From: Saccharum officinarum
Lineage: Eukaryota; Streptophyta; Magnoliopsida; Poales; Poaceae
Length of the DNA: 64,000 nt
Direction: 5' to 3'
Assembly (NCBI GenBank): GCA_020631735.1
Contig: CM036168.1
Location: 100,088,036-100,152,035, forward strand
Shown here: piece after piece, positions 22,600 to 34,107 of the stretch
Layout of the letters: each line of letters opens with the position of its first letter
Position numbering within the stretch: position 1 is the stretch's first letter
Made by a program: the position numbers and the translations under genes
The notes under the pieces: model-generated
Database searches by the model: none
Seen by the model: the letters and a program-made list of their open reading frames with translations, nothing else
What the model was told of the DNA's origin: nothing

Positions 22600-24016
22600 A
22601 TAGTGTAATATTATCGCCCATGCGGCCATGCCTCCTGGTCTCTGCTTAAATCTCTGGAAGCGAGAGCACATGGCCGGAACGAGCTTTCGGTTCAATATTT
22701 GCATATGCACAAAGGCACCTAAGCAAGTGCATGTTTTGCTTAAGAATTAAGCTCCGATACTGTTGTAATATTAGTATAGCTGCATGGAGGAAAAGTACCA
22801 TGGTAATTTGTAAGTCTAATATAAAGCCATAATTTTTTCATTGATTAATACTGTTCCATTTCTCTTGTAAAAAAGAAGAGACCCCTGTAAAGCCTAAAAT
22901 TGTGTAGCACGGGGTAAATCTAGAGAAATATGGTACGATGCTCCCATTGTCTTCTATCTCTAAACTCTCTTTTCCAAACTTATATAGTTGCAAATTTGTT
23001 GAACATGTTTAGAAGAGGCTCCATACTCTAAGCAGTGGGTGTGACCCCCACTCCACCCCTGCCCTGTCCCCGTACTAGATCCATCAATGCGGTAGCTTAA
23101 GGTATAGTGCTTGTTTGGCTAAACTTTTTTTTCCCAACAGTGCAGTAGCCAAAATCCACTGTTGGTACAGTGTTACGCCAATTGTGGTGATTGCAGCAGC
23201 AGCGAATACAAATAAGTGTAACCGAATAGGCCCGGGGAGGTGAGCGACCCCCACCCCGCTCCACCGCTAGCCCGTCCCCGTACTGATCCATCAATATTGT
23301 AGCTTAAGATATAGTGCTTGTTTGGCTGAACTTTTTTTTCCCAGCAGTACAGTAACCAAAATCCACTGTTGGTACAGTGTTACGTCAATTGTGGTGATGG
23401 CAACCTCAGCGAATGCAAATAAGTGAAAACGAATAGGCCCATAATCATTACTTGAAGGCACTCACGTATGTGTGTGCACAATTTTTTTTAGAAGGGGGGC
23501 TTGTTTGGCAAGTTCTACTGCCATAACTCCAAGAGAAATTTCAACGCCAAAAGTCCAAATATATTGTGATATAGGTACTCTCTCTCTCTTTCTCTCTTTC
23601 TCTCTCTCAAAATATAGATTGTTTTGGTTCTTTCTCTCTCTCCCAAAATATAAAGTGTTTTTGGTTCTGTGGTAAGTCAAACTTCTTTTTAAATCTTAAC
23701 AATTTTTTTTAGAAAAACACATCAACATCTACAATATCAAATTACTTTATTTGCTATTGTAGATGCAATATATATTTTTATAAATTTAGTACAATATAAA
23801 GTTTCACAAAAGACGAAGCTAGAACACATTACCTTTTGAAAGGGACAGAGGAACAACGAAAAATAGAATAAGTAAGCATTTAGCTTAAACATACTTGCAC
23901 ATGAGAACTTTTCTACCGTGAGGTTTTGCATAGAAAAAGAGTAAGCTCCTCTTGTGTACCTGCTACAGTATGATATATTATTTTGTAGTTTAAAATACTC
24001 ATCAAATTTTATTTTA
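22600..24016. other. Intergenic with a CT-rich stretch
   Basis: Contains the 200-bp tandem repeat listed separately and a CTCTCTTT-rich microsatellite at about 23578-23650. No coding region is supported. Confidence 0.5.
23039..23442. repeat. Two-copy tandem repeat of about 200 bp
   Basis: Units at 23039-23239 and 23240-23442 share GTCCCCGTACT, ATCCATCAAT, TAGCTTAAG, TAGTGCTTGTTTGGCT and CCAAAATCCACTGTTGGTAC, and both end GAATAGGCCC. Each holds a MITE-like segment from TGCTTGTTTGGCT to GAATAGGCCC, so the duplication probably arose by unequal exchange after MITE insertion. Confidence 0.8.
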
Positions 24017-24360
24017 GTGGGTGTTTAGTTCTTCCCAAAAAAAATTTCAACTCATCACATCGGATGTTTAGACATATACATAGAGTATTAAATGTAGACG
24101 AAAAAAATAACTAATTACACAGATTGCGATAAATTTACGAGACGAATTTTTTGAGTCTAATTAATCCATGATTTGACGATGTTGTGCTACCGTAAAAATA
24201 TGTTAATAATAGATTAATTAGGCTTAATAAATTCGTCTCACGGTTTTCAGATGAGTTATGTAATTAGTTTTTTATTAGTATCCGAACACCCCTTCCGACA
24301 TCGCTTGAAATATCCGATGTGACACCCCAAAATTTTTCACCCCACCGACTAAACACGGCC
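24017..24360. mobile_element. Tourist-like MITE, 344 bp
   Basis: Ends GTGGGTGTTTAGTTC and GACTAAACACGGCC, flanked by TTA (24014-24016) and TAA (24361-24363). Typical internal words (GTATTAAATGTAGACG, ATTAGGCTTAATAAATTCG) agree. Confidence 0.7.
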
Positions 24361-24363
24361 TAA

Positions 24364-26431
24364 GAGGAATCCATCGTAGGGTTGATCTTGCTTACTATGC
24401 CGTAAAAGTCAACATGCTTTTTACAGTAAAAAGGGTCAATCTATCTTAACGAGGACCAACTTCGAGTGATGGACGACTGAACATGCAAGTCTAGGTGGAA
24501 ATTTCAACCCGAACGTGTTTTATTCCCATTATTATAGGCAATTAATTCGACAATAACCTGTGTAAAGTCAGTACGACACACATTTCTCTTGGAAAATCGC
24601 TGGTTCCTGTTGTCCGTTCATTTTGTAAAGGCAGAAACCTTCAACTTGTTTGGTCAGACCAACTTGTGGCCTGCCTTGGTCATGTGTCGTTTAGGACTGT
24701 TTTGCGTCATCGGCTAGCGCTCTCATGGGTTGAATAAATGTCAAAATATTAAGGTACGGCATATAAATCAAGAAGAACATTGTTACTATCTAATTAGTAT
24801 ACATTGTTTTTCAACATATGAAACCACATTGGACAATATCAAAAACAGTGTAAACAAAACTCGTAGAAAAACTAAATAATAGCATTGAAGCAAAGGCCAT
24901 TCAAGACTCGTAATTCTTTAAGTACAAAAGATGAATTACAACAAATGTTGTGGAAAAACTATATAACAACATTAAAACAAATCTCGTAGATATGAAACCA
25001 CAGTGGAAAATATCATTGATGAATTACAAAGGGCATGTTTGGAACTTTTGCCCAGCACTATTTTACCTTACTGAGCTAGGAATTGAAGTAGGCGGCGTGT
25101 ATAGATCCCTAACCTTGCTTACCTTGGTTCCTACACCGGCAAACTTTTCCTTGCACCGACTAGGAATAATTGCTTGTGTTTTCAACTTTTTATGCATATT
25201 AATGCAATCATGCATATGGAAATAAATTCCTTGTGCCACTAACACATACAATGGATGCTCGAAATCCATGGGCGACCAACGAGACACGGGTGCAAAAACT
25301 TCACATGCGTGGTGTTGTGAGGATGAGTGTGATAACATAGAATAGGTATGATAAAATGTTAGGGTCTCATCACGGGACGAGTTCAGTTTACCCACAGCAC
25401 ACATGATAAAATGTTAGGACTTTTATGATAAAAAATAAGTACCATCAAATTAGCTATGAAATATAATTTTGTAGCAAATCTAGTTGGAGACATAAATGCT
25501 TATACTATTTACTATAAACTTGATCAAAATTAAGCTAGTTTGATTTGTACAAATCATATATAGTTGCACACTTTTGTGGATAGAGGGAGTATTGGTTATG
25601 TACCAAAAGTCGCCTCAGCTCTTGATATATTAGGTGTCACCATATATAGCCCTTTTTGAAAAGATGAATATAACGTACGTGTACGTAGGTGACTTTGTCA
25701 CCGATATAATTGCCCTAAGGACCCTAATTGCTTGTGCTTTGTTTTCAAATGGGACCAGGGCACCGACGTGCATGCCTTTGTCATTGCCCCACAAGTAATT
25801 CCTACAGATTGAGAACAAAATTACTGATGTTAGCAAATACGGTATATATACACGTTGTCCATCGAGAGAATAGCGCCAATTCACTGAACTCATTCTTTCT
25901 CCCAAAAGAGGCTTTTGTTAGTTAATTAGTTGGTGACCCGATTCAACATGGGTAGGATTGGATGCTGCTAATGGCAGCACAGCATGTTCCCATGACCCCA
26001 TTTCTTTGAACCGATCGGATGAGTTGAGTCCCCCCCCCCCTCCTTTTTTTTTACTGTGGTTGCCGTGTACTTAATGTGTAGTCGTTGACAGACACAAGTT
26101 GTGTTGACGACGAGGGACGCGTCTCGGATGCTAACGTCTTTGTCATTGCTAACTTTCCATGCCATTTGTCTGATCAAACACTTGTGATTTTCGGTGCTGG
26201 TTTGGTCCGATTTTATTTGGCTCCGACTTCTTACTATTACAATTACAATGCATGGAGAAACCAGAGTCAACAAAGTAAATGATAGTTTTTTTTGAACAAA
26301 TACAAAGTAATTGATAGTGATCCCATCAATTTCTACTAGTTTATTTTGAGAAGAAAACAGTTGTACTACAGTTTACAAAGGAAACGAAGCCGGGCGAATC
26401 TTCAACAGAAAAAAGGCATAAGAAGCTAGCA
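24364..26431. other. Intergenic, no gene recognised
   Basis: AT-rich spacer. A C10/T9 homopolymer junction lies at about 26031-26051. Short ORFs have no recognisable features. Confidence 0.5.
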
Positions 26432-26653
26432 CTCCCTCCGTCCTAAAATAAGTGCACATTTAGAGTTTAGGTGAATAGATCAAGGTTAGTGGAAAATTAC
26501 GTATATACCCCTATAAAAGTATAATTATTGCGGCTTGGGAAGAGAGAAGGTAGAAAAAGACAAGTAAAATTAATTTATCTTATATATAGAAGTGCACTTA
26601 TTTTGAAAAAAAAATTAAACTTCTGAAGTGCACTTGCTATGGTACGGAGGGAG
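26432..26653. mobile_element. Stowaway-like MITE, 222 bp
   Basis: Inverted ends CTCCCTCCGTCCTAAAATAA and ACGGAGGGAG, TA on the right (26654-26655) and CA on the left. Both ends carry AAGTGCAC and TTATTTT words in inverse orientation, the classic Stowaway form. Confidence 0.85.
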
Positions 26654-26702
26654 TACTGCCTGCTGCTACCGCTAGCTACTCCATACTCTTAGTTTTGAAT
26701 AT

Positions 26703-26925
26703 ATTCCCTCTCTCTTTAAATATCTGTCGTTTACGCTTCTTGAGAAATAACTTTAACTAAATATATATTAAAAATATTAATATTTGTGATACATAATTAG
26801 TATCATTAGAAAGATCTTTGAATCTAGTTTTTTAATATATTTATTTAAAGGTACAAATGTTGAACATATTTTCTATAAATTGGATCAAACTTGTGGCATG
26901 TTCAAAATATTTAGGGACGGGGGAG
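26703..26925. mobile_element. Degenerate Stowaway-like MITE
   Basis: Left end ATTCCCTCTCTCTTTAAATA and right end TATTTAGGGACGGGGGAG are imperfect inverted repeats around an AT-rich core. Confidence 0.65.
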
Positions 26926-27015
26926 TGCAGACAAAACAAGAGAGTCAGAGCTTCAAGGGAACGCTCATGGCAAGTGTCGCATCATGCCGCAAAGATTTCT
27001 CCCCTCCGTCCACTT

Positions 27016-27205
27016 CGGCCCGTTTAGTTGTGAAAATTTTTGGAGAAAAATTCATGTAGCACTTTTTGTTGTTATTTGGTAAAATTTGTCTAACCATAGG
27101 CTAACTAGGCTTAAAAAATTCGTCTCGACATTTACAGACAAACTATACAATTAATTATTGTTTACCTATATTTAATGCATCATGCATGTGTCAAAAAAAA
27201 ATTCC
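27016..27205. mobile_element. Tourist-like MITE, eroded
   Basis: The left end GGCCCGTTTAGTTGTG and internal words (TTATTTGGTAAAATTTGTC, TTCGTCTCGACATTTACAG) match neighbouring MITEs, but the right terminus is lost. Confidence 0.55.
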
Positions 27206-27518
27206 TTGATTTGACCCTACTTTTCGGGGCAAGCCCGGCGTTGTGTGGAGGCGGAGACAAGACTTGGCGAGAACTCGGCGGAAGCTGCTGCTGCTGGTCT
27301 GGTATTGCTCATACTCATACTGAGCTTGACAAGCATGGCCGAGAATAGAAAGATTCCTCCTGCGGTCCCGCCTTCCAGCTCCGGCCATTGGTCGCTCTCG
27401 TCATCAAAGTCTCAAAAGACAACTCCGTGTGGGCTCCCCAACTACCGGGTCGTTGACGGGATTGTGCTGGCTCGACAGTCGAAAGAAATCGTACTCAATG
27501 ACAAAAATTCATGACCAA

Positions 27519-27742
27519 GGCCTCGCTTAGATTCTAAATTTTTTTAGAAAAAATTCATATCGCACTTTCATTGTTATTTGGTAAAGTTTGTCCAACCATA
27601 GACTAACTAGGCTCAAAAGATTCGTCTCGATGCAATTAGTTATTTTTTACCTACATTTAAAGCTCCATGAATGCGTCTAAATATTCGATGTGACGAGTAC
27701 TGTACAAAAAATTTTGGGTCTTTTTAGTAACTAAACAGGGCC
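27519..27742. mobile_element. Tourist-like MITE, left of a pair
   Basis: Ends GGCCTCGCTTAG and CTAAACAGGGCC, flanked by CAA at 27516-27518 and 27743-27745. Confidence 0.75.
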
Positions 27743-27745
27743 CAA

Positions 27746-28084
27746 GGCCGTGTTTAGATGCGAAAAAATTTTGGTGAAAATGTCACATCAGATGTTCCGT
27801 GCGATGTCGGAAGGGGTTTTCGGATACTAATAAAAAAACTAATTGTATAGCTTGCCTGGAAACCGCGAGACGAATTTATTAAGGCTGGTTAATCCGTCAT
27901 TAACACATTTGTTACTGTAGCACTTTAGTGTCAAATCACGGACTAATTAGGCTCAAAACGTTCGTCTCGTGATTTCCAACCAAACTGTGCAATTAGTTTT
28001 TTTATCTATATTTAATGCTTCATGCATATGCCGAAAGATTCGATGTGATAGTTTTGGGTAAAACCTTTTTATCTAAACAAGGCC
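27746..28084. mobile_element. Tourist-like MITE, right of a pair
   Basis: Ends GGCCGTGTTTAGATGCG and CATCTAAACAAGGCC, flanked by CAA at 27743-27745 and 28085-28087. It shares the left CAA with the element before it. Confidence 0.8.
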
Positions 28085-28200
28085 CAAATTGAAAAGAGCA
28101 GCTGCAGTTCTACAGTAGTACTTGCTCTCTGATCTCTGGGCAATGATAACAGTGACGATTGGATGCTGTAGTAACATTAATCGGCCCCCAAACTGCTACA

Positions 28201-28441
28201 GCCCTTGTTTAGTTTGCCTCAAAGTTCCAAGTTTTTTCACTCTCTCTCCATCACATCAATTTTTAACCGTTTGCATGGAGTATTAAATGTAGGTAAAAAA
28301 ATAACTAATTACACAGTTTAGTTGGAAATCACGAGATGAATCTTTTGAGCCTAGTTGGTCCATGATTGGACAATATTTACCAAATAAGACGAAAATGGTA
28401 CTATTCATCGGTTTGAAATTTTCTTCAACCTAAACAAGGGC
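28201..28441. mobile_element. Tourist-like MITE
   Basis: Terminal inverted repeats GCCCTTGTTTAG and CTAAACAAGGGC with standard internal words (GGAGTATTAAATGTAGG, CATGATTGGACAATATTTACC). No clear TSD. Confidence 0.75.
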
Positions 28442-29085
28442 TTGAGTGTAAAAGACGCTCGGCGAGGTTAAAAGCGGAAAGGCGAACGGCATTTGATGCG
28501 AAAGTACGCACGCAGGTGAAGTGACAGAGGAGCAGGTCAGATAGTCCACATTTACGGTCCCGGTTTTTACGTCGGCCAGGTAAACTTGAGTTCAGGTCGC
28601 CGCGCTCCAGGTTAAAACAGGCGCACGATGACGACAAAGAGCGTAGTACCACGGACGTTAGCGTCCCCATCAGCGTTTGCGCGTGTCCCCCCGCACCGAG
28701 CAACACTGCAATGATTTCGATCGGGTCGCCCTCTTGGTTCGTGTTCTTCGTCCACCACATCTGAAAGGGGTAACCAGAAGGCAGAAGCCAAGAAGAGTTC
28801 GAACGAACCAACCAACTCGGAGTCCTAAATTGAAAAGCGTCGTTCTGTCGATGGTGCGCTGATCGGAGCCGCGCGGACTGACATGACATACACACGGAGT
28901 CACTCAAAAACGAGTGAGAAAGAGAGAAAAATTATGGTGGGTTTGTGCGCGTGTGGCAGCGGGAGTGGTGGGAGGAGGGAGCGTTGCATTTGCAGCAGGT
29001 CAAAGACGAGTGGACGTTCAGAGTTCAGACCGGAATGAGAAAGCGACGGCGGCGCATCGCATCGCCGGGGATCTGAGCTCTCAAT
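28442..29085. other. Intergenic, GC-moderate, no gene recognised
   Basis: Open frames on both strands lack domains and are probably chance. Confidence 0.4.
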
Positions 29086-29088
29086 TGA

Positions 29089-29329
29089 GGCTGTGTTTAG
29101 ATTGGGGTGTAAAATTTTTGAAAGCATAATAACTCTTTCGTTTTTATTTGACAATTAATGTCTAATTATGAGCTAATTAGATTCAAAAGATTCGTCTCGT
29201 GATTTACAACCAAATTGTGTAATTAGTTATTTTTTATTTATATCTAATGCTTCATGCATGCGTTCAAAAATTCGATGTGACGGAAAATCTTATAATTTTT
29301 TTGGAACTTTAAAGCATCTAAACATGACC
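29089..29329. mobile_element. Tourist-like MITE
   Basis: Ends GGCTGTGTTTAGATTGG and ATCTAAACATGACC, flanked by TGA on both sides (29086-29088 and 29330-29332). Confidence 0.7.
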
Positions 29330-29643
29330 TGAGTACTGTATAAACAACCGCACAAGTGACAAGTGGAGGAAACGGCGACGAAGACCCCTCATCGATAGGT
29401 AAACATCAACCTCTTCCGTTCCATTAACTGTAAATAAAAAAGGTAAAGAAATCAAGGGCAGGGCCGCAGGGGACAACCGGACAAGCAAGTTGCGCGTGAG
29501 GACGGGAGAGAAAGCGAGAATTCTGGCCGGTTCGCGGCGTTAGGCTTACGACCTGCGATCTGTCTCTGGCTCGTTGTATTGGACCGGATTACTTGTCATG
29601 ACCAGCTGCTGGTGAAAGTGAGGTCCATGGTCAGGCGTCTTTT

Positions 29644-29766
29644 GACCCTGGGCTGGTTCGGCTGGTGGAAAAGCCGGCTGGTTTCGGCTGATTCAATAGT
29701 GTTCTGTGAGAGAGAATAAGCTGAAACAAGCTGAAACAAGCCGAAACATGACTTGCAGAACAGGGT
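29644..29766. mobile_element. Small MITE of about 123 bp
   Basis: Ends GACCCTGGGCTGGTTCGGC and GAACAGGGTC, with internal AAGCTGAAACAAGCTGAAAC repeats. It resembles the 128-bp element at 50837-50964. Confidence 0.55.
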
Positions 29767-30205
29767 CCCTAGCTGAAAGTGAGCCAGTGCATGTGCATGC
29801 ACGGGACGGCTTCATCAGCTCGACGCGGAATAGCTTGTCTTTGCTTCAAGTTTTCATGCAACTTCTCTTGAGTTGCCAGTTGGGAATTTGAAGGAGGTAA
29901 ACAGGTGGTCTTCAACGGTTTATGCTTGACCCAGCTCTGACTATTACACCATTTGCATTTCACAGTGCACTGCATACGTGATACGTCGACGACTCGCTCC
30001 CGGCGACCTACGTATCGGATAGGGTCAGATCTCGTGGTGGCTGGTGTTGGCACTTGCCATCGTGTGAGGAGAAGCACGTTCTGGGTAACTCAGACGTGCT
30101 TTCGCTTGCCGGCCCAGGCAACAAATTTACAGATTGGTGTCCGCTTGAAGCCCCCTATCTGCCGCTTATGGGCTGCCAACGTTGCTTCACTGGCAGAAGT
30201 AGAAT
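29767..30205. other. Intergenic, no gene recognised
   Basis: Mixed-composition spacer without supportable features. Confidence 0.4.
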
Positions 30206-30409
30206 TACTCCATCCGTCCATAAAAGAATGCAATTATAGGATCTGTACCGGTCAAACTAGCTAAAATTTGACTAAGTTTATATTAAATAGTATTATTATT
30301 TATGTTTTTAAATAAATTTATTATGAAAATATATTCTATAACTAATCTAATAATACTTGTTTTGTACCATGAATGTTAGTAGTTTTTTTTATATAAACTA
30401 GCATATATG

Positions 30410-30427
30410 CCCGTGCGTTGCAACGGG
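30410..30427 (-). terminator. Helitron 3' terminal hairpin
   Basis: CCCGT and ACGGG pair around an eight-base loop, eight bases before the CTAG end on the minus strand. In Helitrons this hairpin marks the end of rolling-circle transposition rather than of transcription. Confidence 0.75.
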
Positions 30428-30635
30428 ACAGAAAAGGCTATCAAACATTCATGACAGATTTGTATTTTATCTTTTCTATAAATTCTAAAGTTATAGTTTA
30501 TTTATGATGACTATAGCATCAATAATATATAAGCTAATGTTCGCAATGATATCGCAATGGCTTATTATGTATCAAATTTAAAATACAATCTTGATAGTTT
30601 TTTCTTCTACCGTAAAACACAAACATATTTACTAA

Positions 30636-30713
30636 TAAATATGTCATATTTAATTTCATACTATCCATATGCGGTAAATATGTCATATTTAATTTCATAC
30701 TATCCATACACTA
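30636..30713. repeat. Two-copy 39-bp tandem repeat inside the Helitron
   Basis: TAAATATGTCATATTTAATT and the following TTCATACTATCCATA recur at a 39-bp offset. Confidence 0.85.
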
Positions 30714-32956
30714 AATATCATGTTCCTTGTGACGTCTTTGTGGACCTATAAAATTCTGTAATTCTAGTTTTTTTATAGTTGGCAAGAAGTTAATTGCCAA
30801 CGTGTTAAGGACTGATTTGTCCCCTGATGATTACGACAAGAGACCTCACTTGATTTTTCACCTGATAGTCCTTGTCGTGTATTCCATCGGTACATGCATA
30901 AAGTTTAGTTATATTTATCTAGACTAAATTGGATAGCAAACTGCTCAAGATTTTAGTTTACGGCTTGATTAATTGAATCATTGGTTATGTCACATTAGCT
31001 GTTTTACCAAATGGTTCACCAAAATAGCTTTGCTTCACTAGAGAATCTGTTCCAACATAAGAGCCAAAGATGAAGCTATTTTTCTCAGAGCTGGAGCTCT
31101 ACCAGATTGACCCTAAGTCAAAAGCCATGAAGCTTGGCCTCCAAGAGTTCACCCTTGCTAGCTTAGCTTTCACTTCCTCTTCATGTTTTTTTAGTCCGTC
31201 TATGTTTTCATATGCACGTTGGTGTTGTTTTAGGGTTTTTTTTAACTTCAGCTCCACAAGCAGTTCTATTGGTGAAGTTAAATCTATTTTGATAAAACGG
31301 TTGGCTCAATAACTTCTCATGATAGATAAAAGCAGTGAAATATCCATAACATCTTTCTCTTTTTCTTCCTTTTATTGCTTTTATTTTCCTTTATTGTTTG
31401 TTTTCTCTCCTTTATTTATTTTTTCACTCGACGCCCCTTTATCCTCACCAGATCGGCATTAGTTCGTCGTACTTCAATTTTTATTTTCTCTCGACCACCC
31501 TTCACCCCTTATCCTCTCTAGATCGGATACATCCGCAACTCCGCATCATCCCGTCGCCCACACAGACGACACTTGTGACTCCCCCGCCCCGCTCATCGAC
31601 GGGACTCCCGACCACGCTCGCCCACCTCACCGCTAGGACTTGGACTCCGCTCGTCCCAGCCTAGCTGCTCCGCTTCGGTCCGCCGCTATTTCACTGGCCC
31701 CCACAATTCTGTCCTGTCCGACGTCTTCGTCCGCCGTGTCTCGCTAGCACAGATGAAGCACAACGATTCTCCCTCGACGACTTCACGCCGCCACTGTGAC
31801 TCTGGCCCTCGACGACTCCGCACCGGTGCCTCGTCTTGCCTTATGATGCAGCTCCGACAACGGCGACGACCCGACATCTCCGTGCGAGGCGACTGCAGCT
31901 CGGTGACATTGACACAAGAACACACCTGCTTGTCTGCTGTTTTTTTTTTGCTTGTTTATTTGGTGGATTATGGCTGTATATATTTGTGCTAAAATATAGA
32001 GCTTTGTTCTGATCCGATCCATGATTGTTGTCCTTGTCGTTGGGTTTCCGTAGTTTGGATTTAATATTTGATTCGATTTCTATTTTGGTCTTGATTTCTG
32101 ATTCCTGATGGAACACGCCAATACTGAACCGCGACGTGGACTCCATCGGAGTGTCCGGGCTGAACGCTTCGTGGTTGGCGCCCGAGATGCGGGATATGTA
32201 GCCGGCGCCCGATCTCCACCCACGGGACACGCCAGGATACATTGGGTGTTTTGAGTTGTATTTGTAATGAGCCTCCACATGCGGTTGCAGCAACAAGGAG
32301 TGGACAACAAAAAACAGGAAAGGGAACAGTATAGGAAACAACCAACGCTAATTAAACACGTACAGATGAAAAAAGAATACGGATTAGGCCAGACCAAACA
32401 AAAAAGGGAGGAAATTTTGCCCGGAATTTTAATTGCTGTTTTTTCTGCGAGCATTTACCGAGTGCAGTTTTTTTCTTTCCGTAGAGTTAGTTTAGGATTG
32501 TATGTGTGCATATCTGTTTTTCTGTCGTGTTGACGCAAGATTGAGTCTTACGTAATATTGAGTCACGGACGGTTACATCTTACATCTTATACGTAAGATC
32601 ATTGGTGGAAAAAAAATTATGGCGAAAATTTTGCCTCTTTATTATTATATAGGTATAGATTTAGTCAAAGTTCACACGGTTTGACTTCTCCAAAAGCGAG
32701 AATTGCATTCTTATATGGACAGAGGTAGCAGTGGGCTTCATGTCTAACATCGATTGCTACACGCAAAGGATTATTCTGTACGGGCCGTTTTACAAGAGCC
32801 ATTAGCCCATCAGGTCATTACTGTATGCATCTTGACTCCATGGACCGCGATAAGTCATGGGCTTGGGCTTGTATGTATCGAAGTCTTGTTAATCTGTTCA
32901 TGGGTGCTGCACCCAAGAGGCCAGAAATACTGGAAGCTATTTTTTTTATTTTAACC

Positions 32957-33210
32957 ACTCCGTCCTTGAATAAATCAAATCCTAGAATCCGTGCCAGTCA
33001 ATTTTTTTAAAATTTGACTAACTTTATAGAAAAGAGTAACAACATCTATGACATAAAATGAGCACCTTATGAAAATATATTCTATGGTAAATCTAATAAT
33101 ACTAATTTGATATCATAAATCTTAACGGTTTTTTCTAGAAATTCGGTAAAAGTTTAAAAAGTTTAACTTAATATAACTCTAGGAATCTATTTTTTCAGGG
33201 ACAGAGGGTG
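32957..33210. mobile_element. Stowaway-like MITE
   Basis: Ends ACTCCGTCCTTGAATAAATC and GGGACAGAGGGTG followed by TA. Internally similar to the Stowaway split by the Helitron. Confidence 0.75.
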
Positions 33211-33213
33211 TAG

Positions 33214-33985
33214 TATTTTAAGAACAACACGACCTATTTTGTCATGTAATTTATTAGCATACATGCTCGAGCCAAATTCAAAGTTCCTTAACAAAGCACA
33301 TACTCAAACTTAGGTTTTAATGTGAAACCAAATTTAAAAGCGTTCAAAACAAGCTAATTTTTTTCATAAATGCTAAGGAATGCACATTTATAGCATGTAT
33401 ATGTTATAATGCATGAAGCATAGAACATATTGTCGGTGAAGCAGTTTGAGGGTGTTTTAGATTAAATTATTTCAATAAACATTGCAAAATGTTAATATAT
33501 GAGTTGTGATGTAAGATATATATGATATGCTTGATCTCTTTAAAGATTATGATGTCTTAATGTTTAAAAAATAATTAATGGTCTAAAAAGTTCAAACCAG
33601 GTTGTAATCTGCCCACAAGATAGAAACCTAAGTTCTAGAAATTAAATTAAGTACACATGCTGAGGTGCCATTTTAAATAGTGTTTAGATAAATACTTTTA
33701 TCAGGTGGAAACATGAAAGTTGTACACGTCATGTACTTTAACTTGAACTAGATCCAATATGAAAATACGGAGGAAACATTAAGTTGTGTGTTATGATTAA
33801 CAGAAAATTTGAAACACCCAGTGCTTAAGGTTCCTTTTTCTTTGTCTTTTTACCATAAATTGTTTCTTTATTTATTATCTTTGTGTTTTTTCTTTCTTTC
33901 GCTTCCTCCTAGGTTTAGTTCAGCCGTTTTGCTTTAGAATTTCTCTCTAATAGTTTAAAACATAGTCGACACATTCTATAAAAAT
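33214..33985. other. AT-rich intergenic, nothing recognised
   Basis: No ORF, repeat pair or element terminus could be supported. Confidence 0.5.
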
Positions 33986-33989
33986 AGTT

Positions 33990-34107
33990 GCCTATGGTAA
34001 CTTCGTCAATATCGAAATTTACCGGTTCGACTCAGTTCTTCGGAGGTGCTCGTAGGGATAGGGCGTATGTACGTGTGTTCGTAGCGGTGAGTGTGTGCTC
34101 ATGTATG
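33990..34107 (+). mobile_element. Possible SINE remnant (box B-like), split by gypsy element
   Basis: CCGGTTCGACTC at 34021-34032 resembles a pol III box B. It is followed by TTCGGAGGTGCTCGTAGGGA and GT-rich sequence ending GTGTGTGCTCATGTATG, and continues beyond the gypsy insertion at 38898 as TAAGCGTGGTCTTGC. This layout resembles Au-type plant SINEs. A convincing box A and poly-T tail are not seen, so the call is tentative. Confidence 0.35.

Larger units (their letters stand above)
30398..32659 (-). mobile_element. Non-autonomous Helitron, 2.26 kb
   Basis: Read on the minus strand the element starts TCTATACCTATATAAT (32659 downward) and ends with the hairpin CCCGTTGCAACGCACGGG (30427-30410), then eight bases, then CTAG (30401-30398). 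It sits between host A (30397) and T (32660). A 5' TC, a 3' hairpin close to CTRR and insertion between A and T without duplication are the Helitron hallmarks. No Rep/helicase protein is present. GC-rich segments at about 31500-31920 and 32100-32300 differ from the AT-rich remainder and could be captured host sequence, which I cannot identify. Confidence 0.8.
30208..32728. mobile_element. Stowaway-like MITE split by a Helitron
   Basis: The left part 30208-30397 starts CTCCATCCGTCCATAAAAG after TA. The right part 32660-32728 holds GTCAAAGTTCACACGGTTTG and ends ATGGACAGAGGTAG. Joined across the insertion they resemble the intact Stowaway at 32957-33210 in order and content. Confidence 0.75.

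Noticed and set aside
31841..32341. 166-codon minus-strand frame in the Helitron as a gene
   Set aside because: No recognisable domain, and overlapping frames are equally open. Kept only as possible captured sequence.
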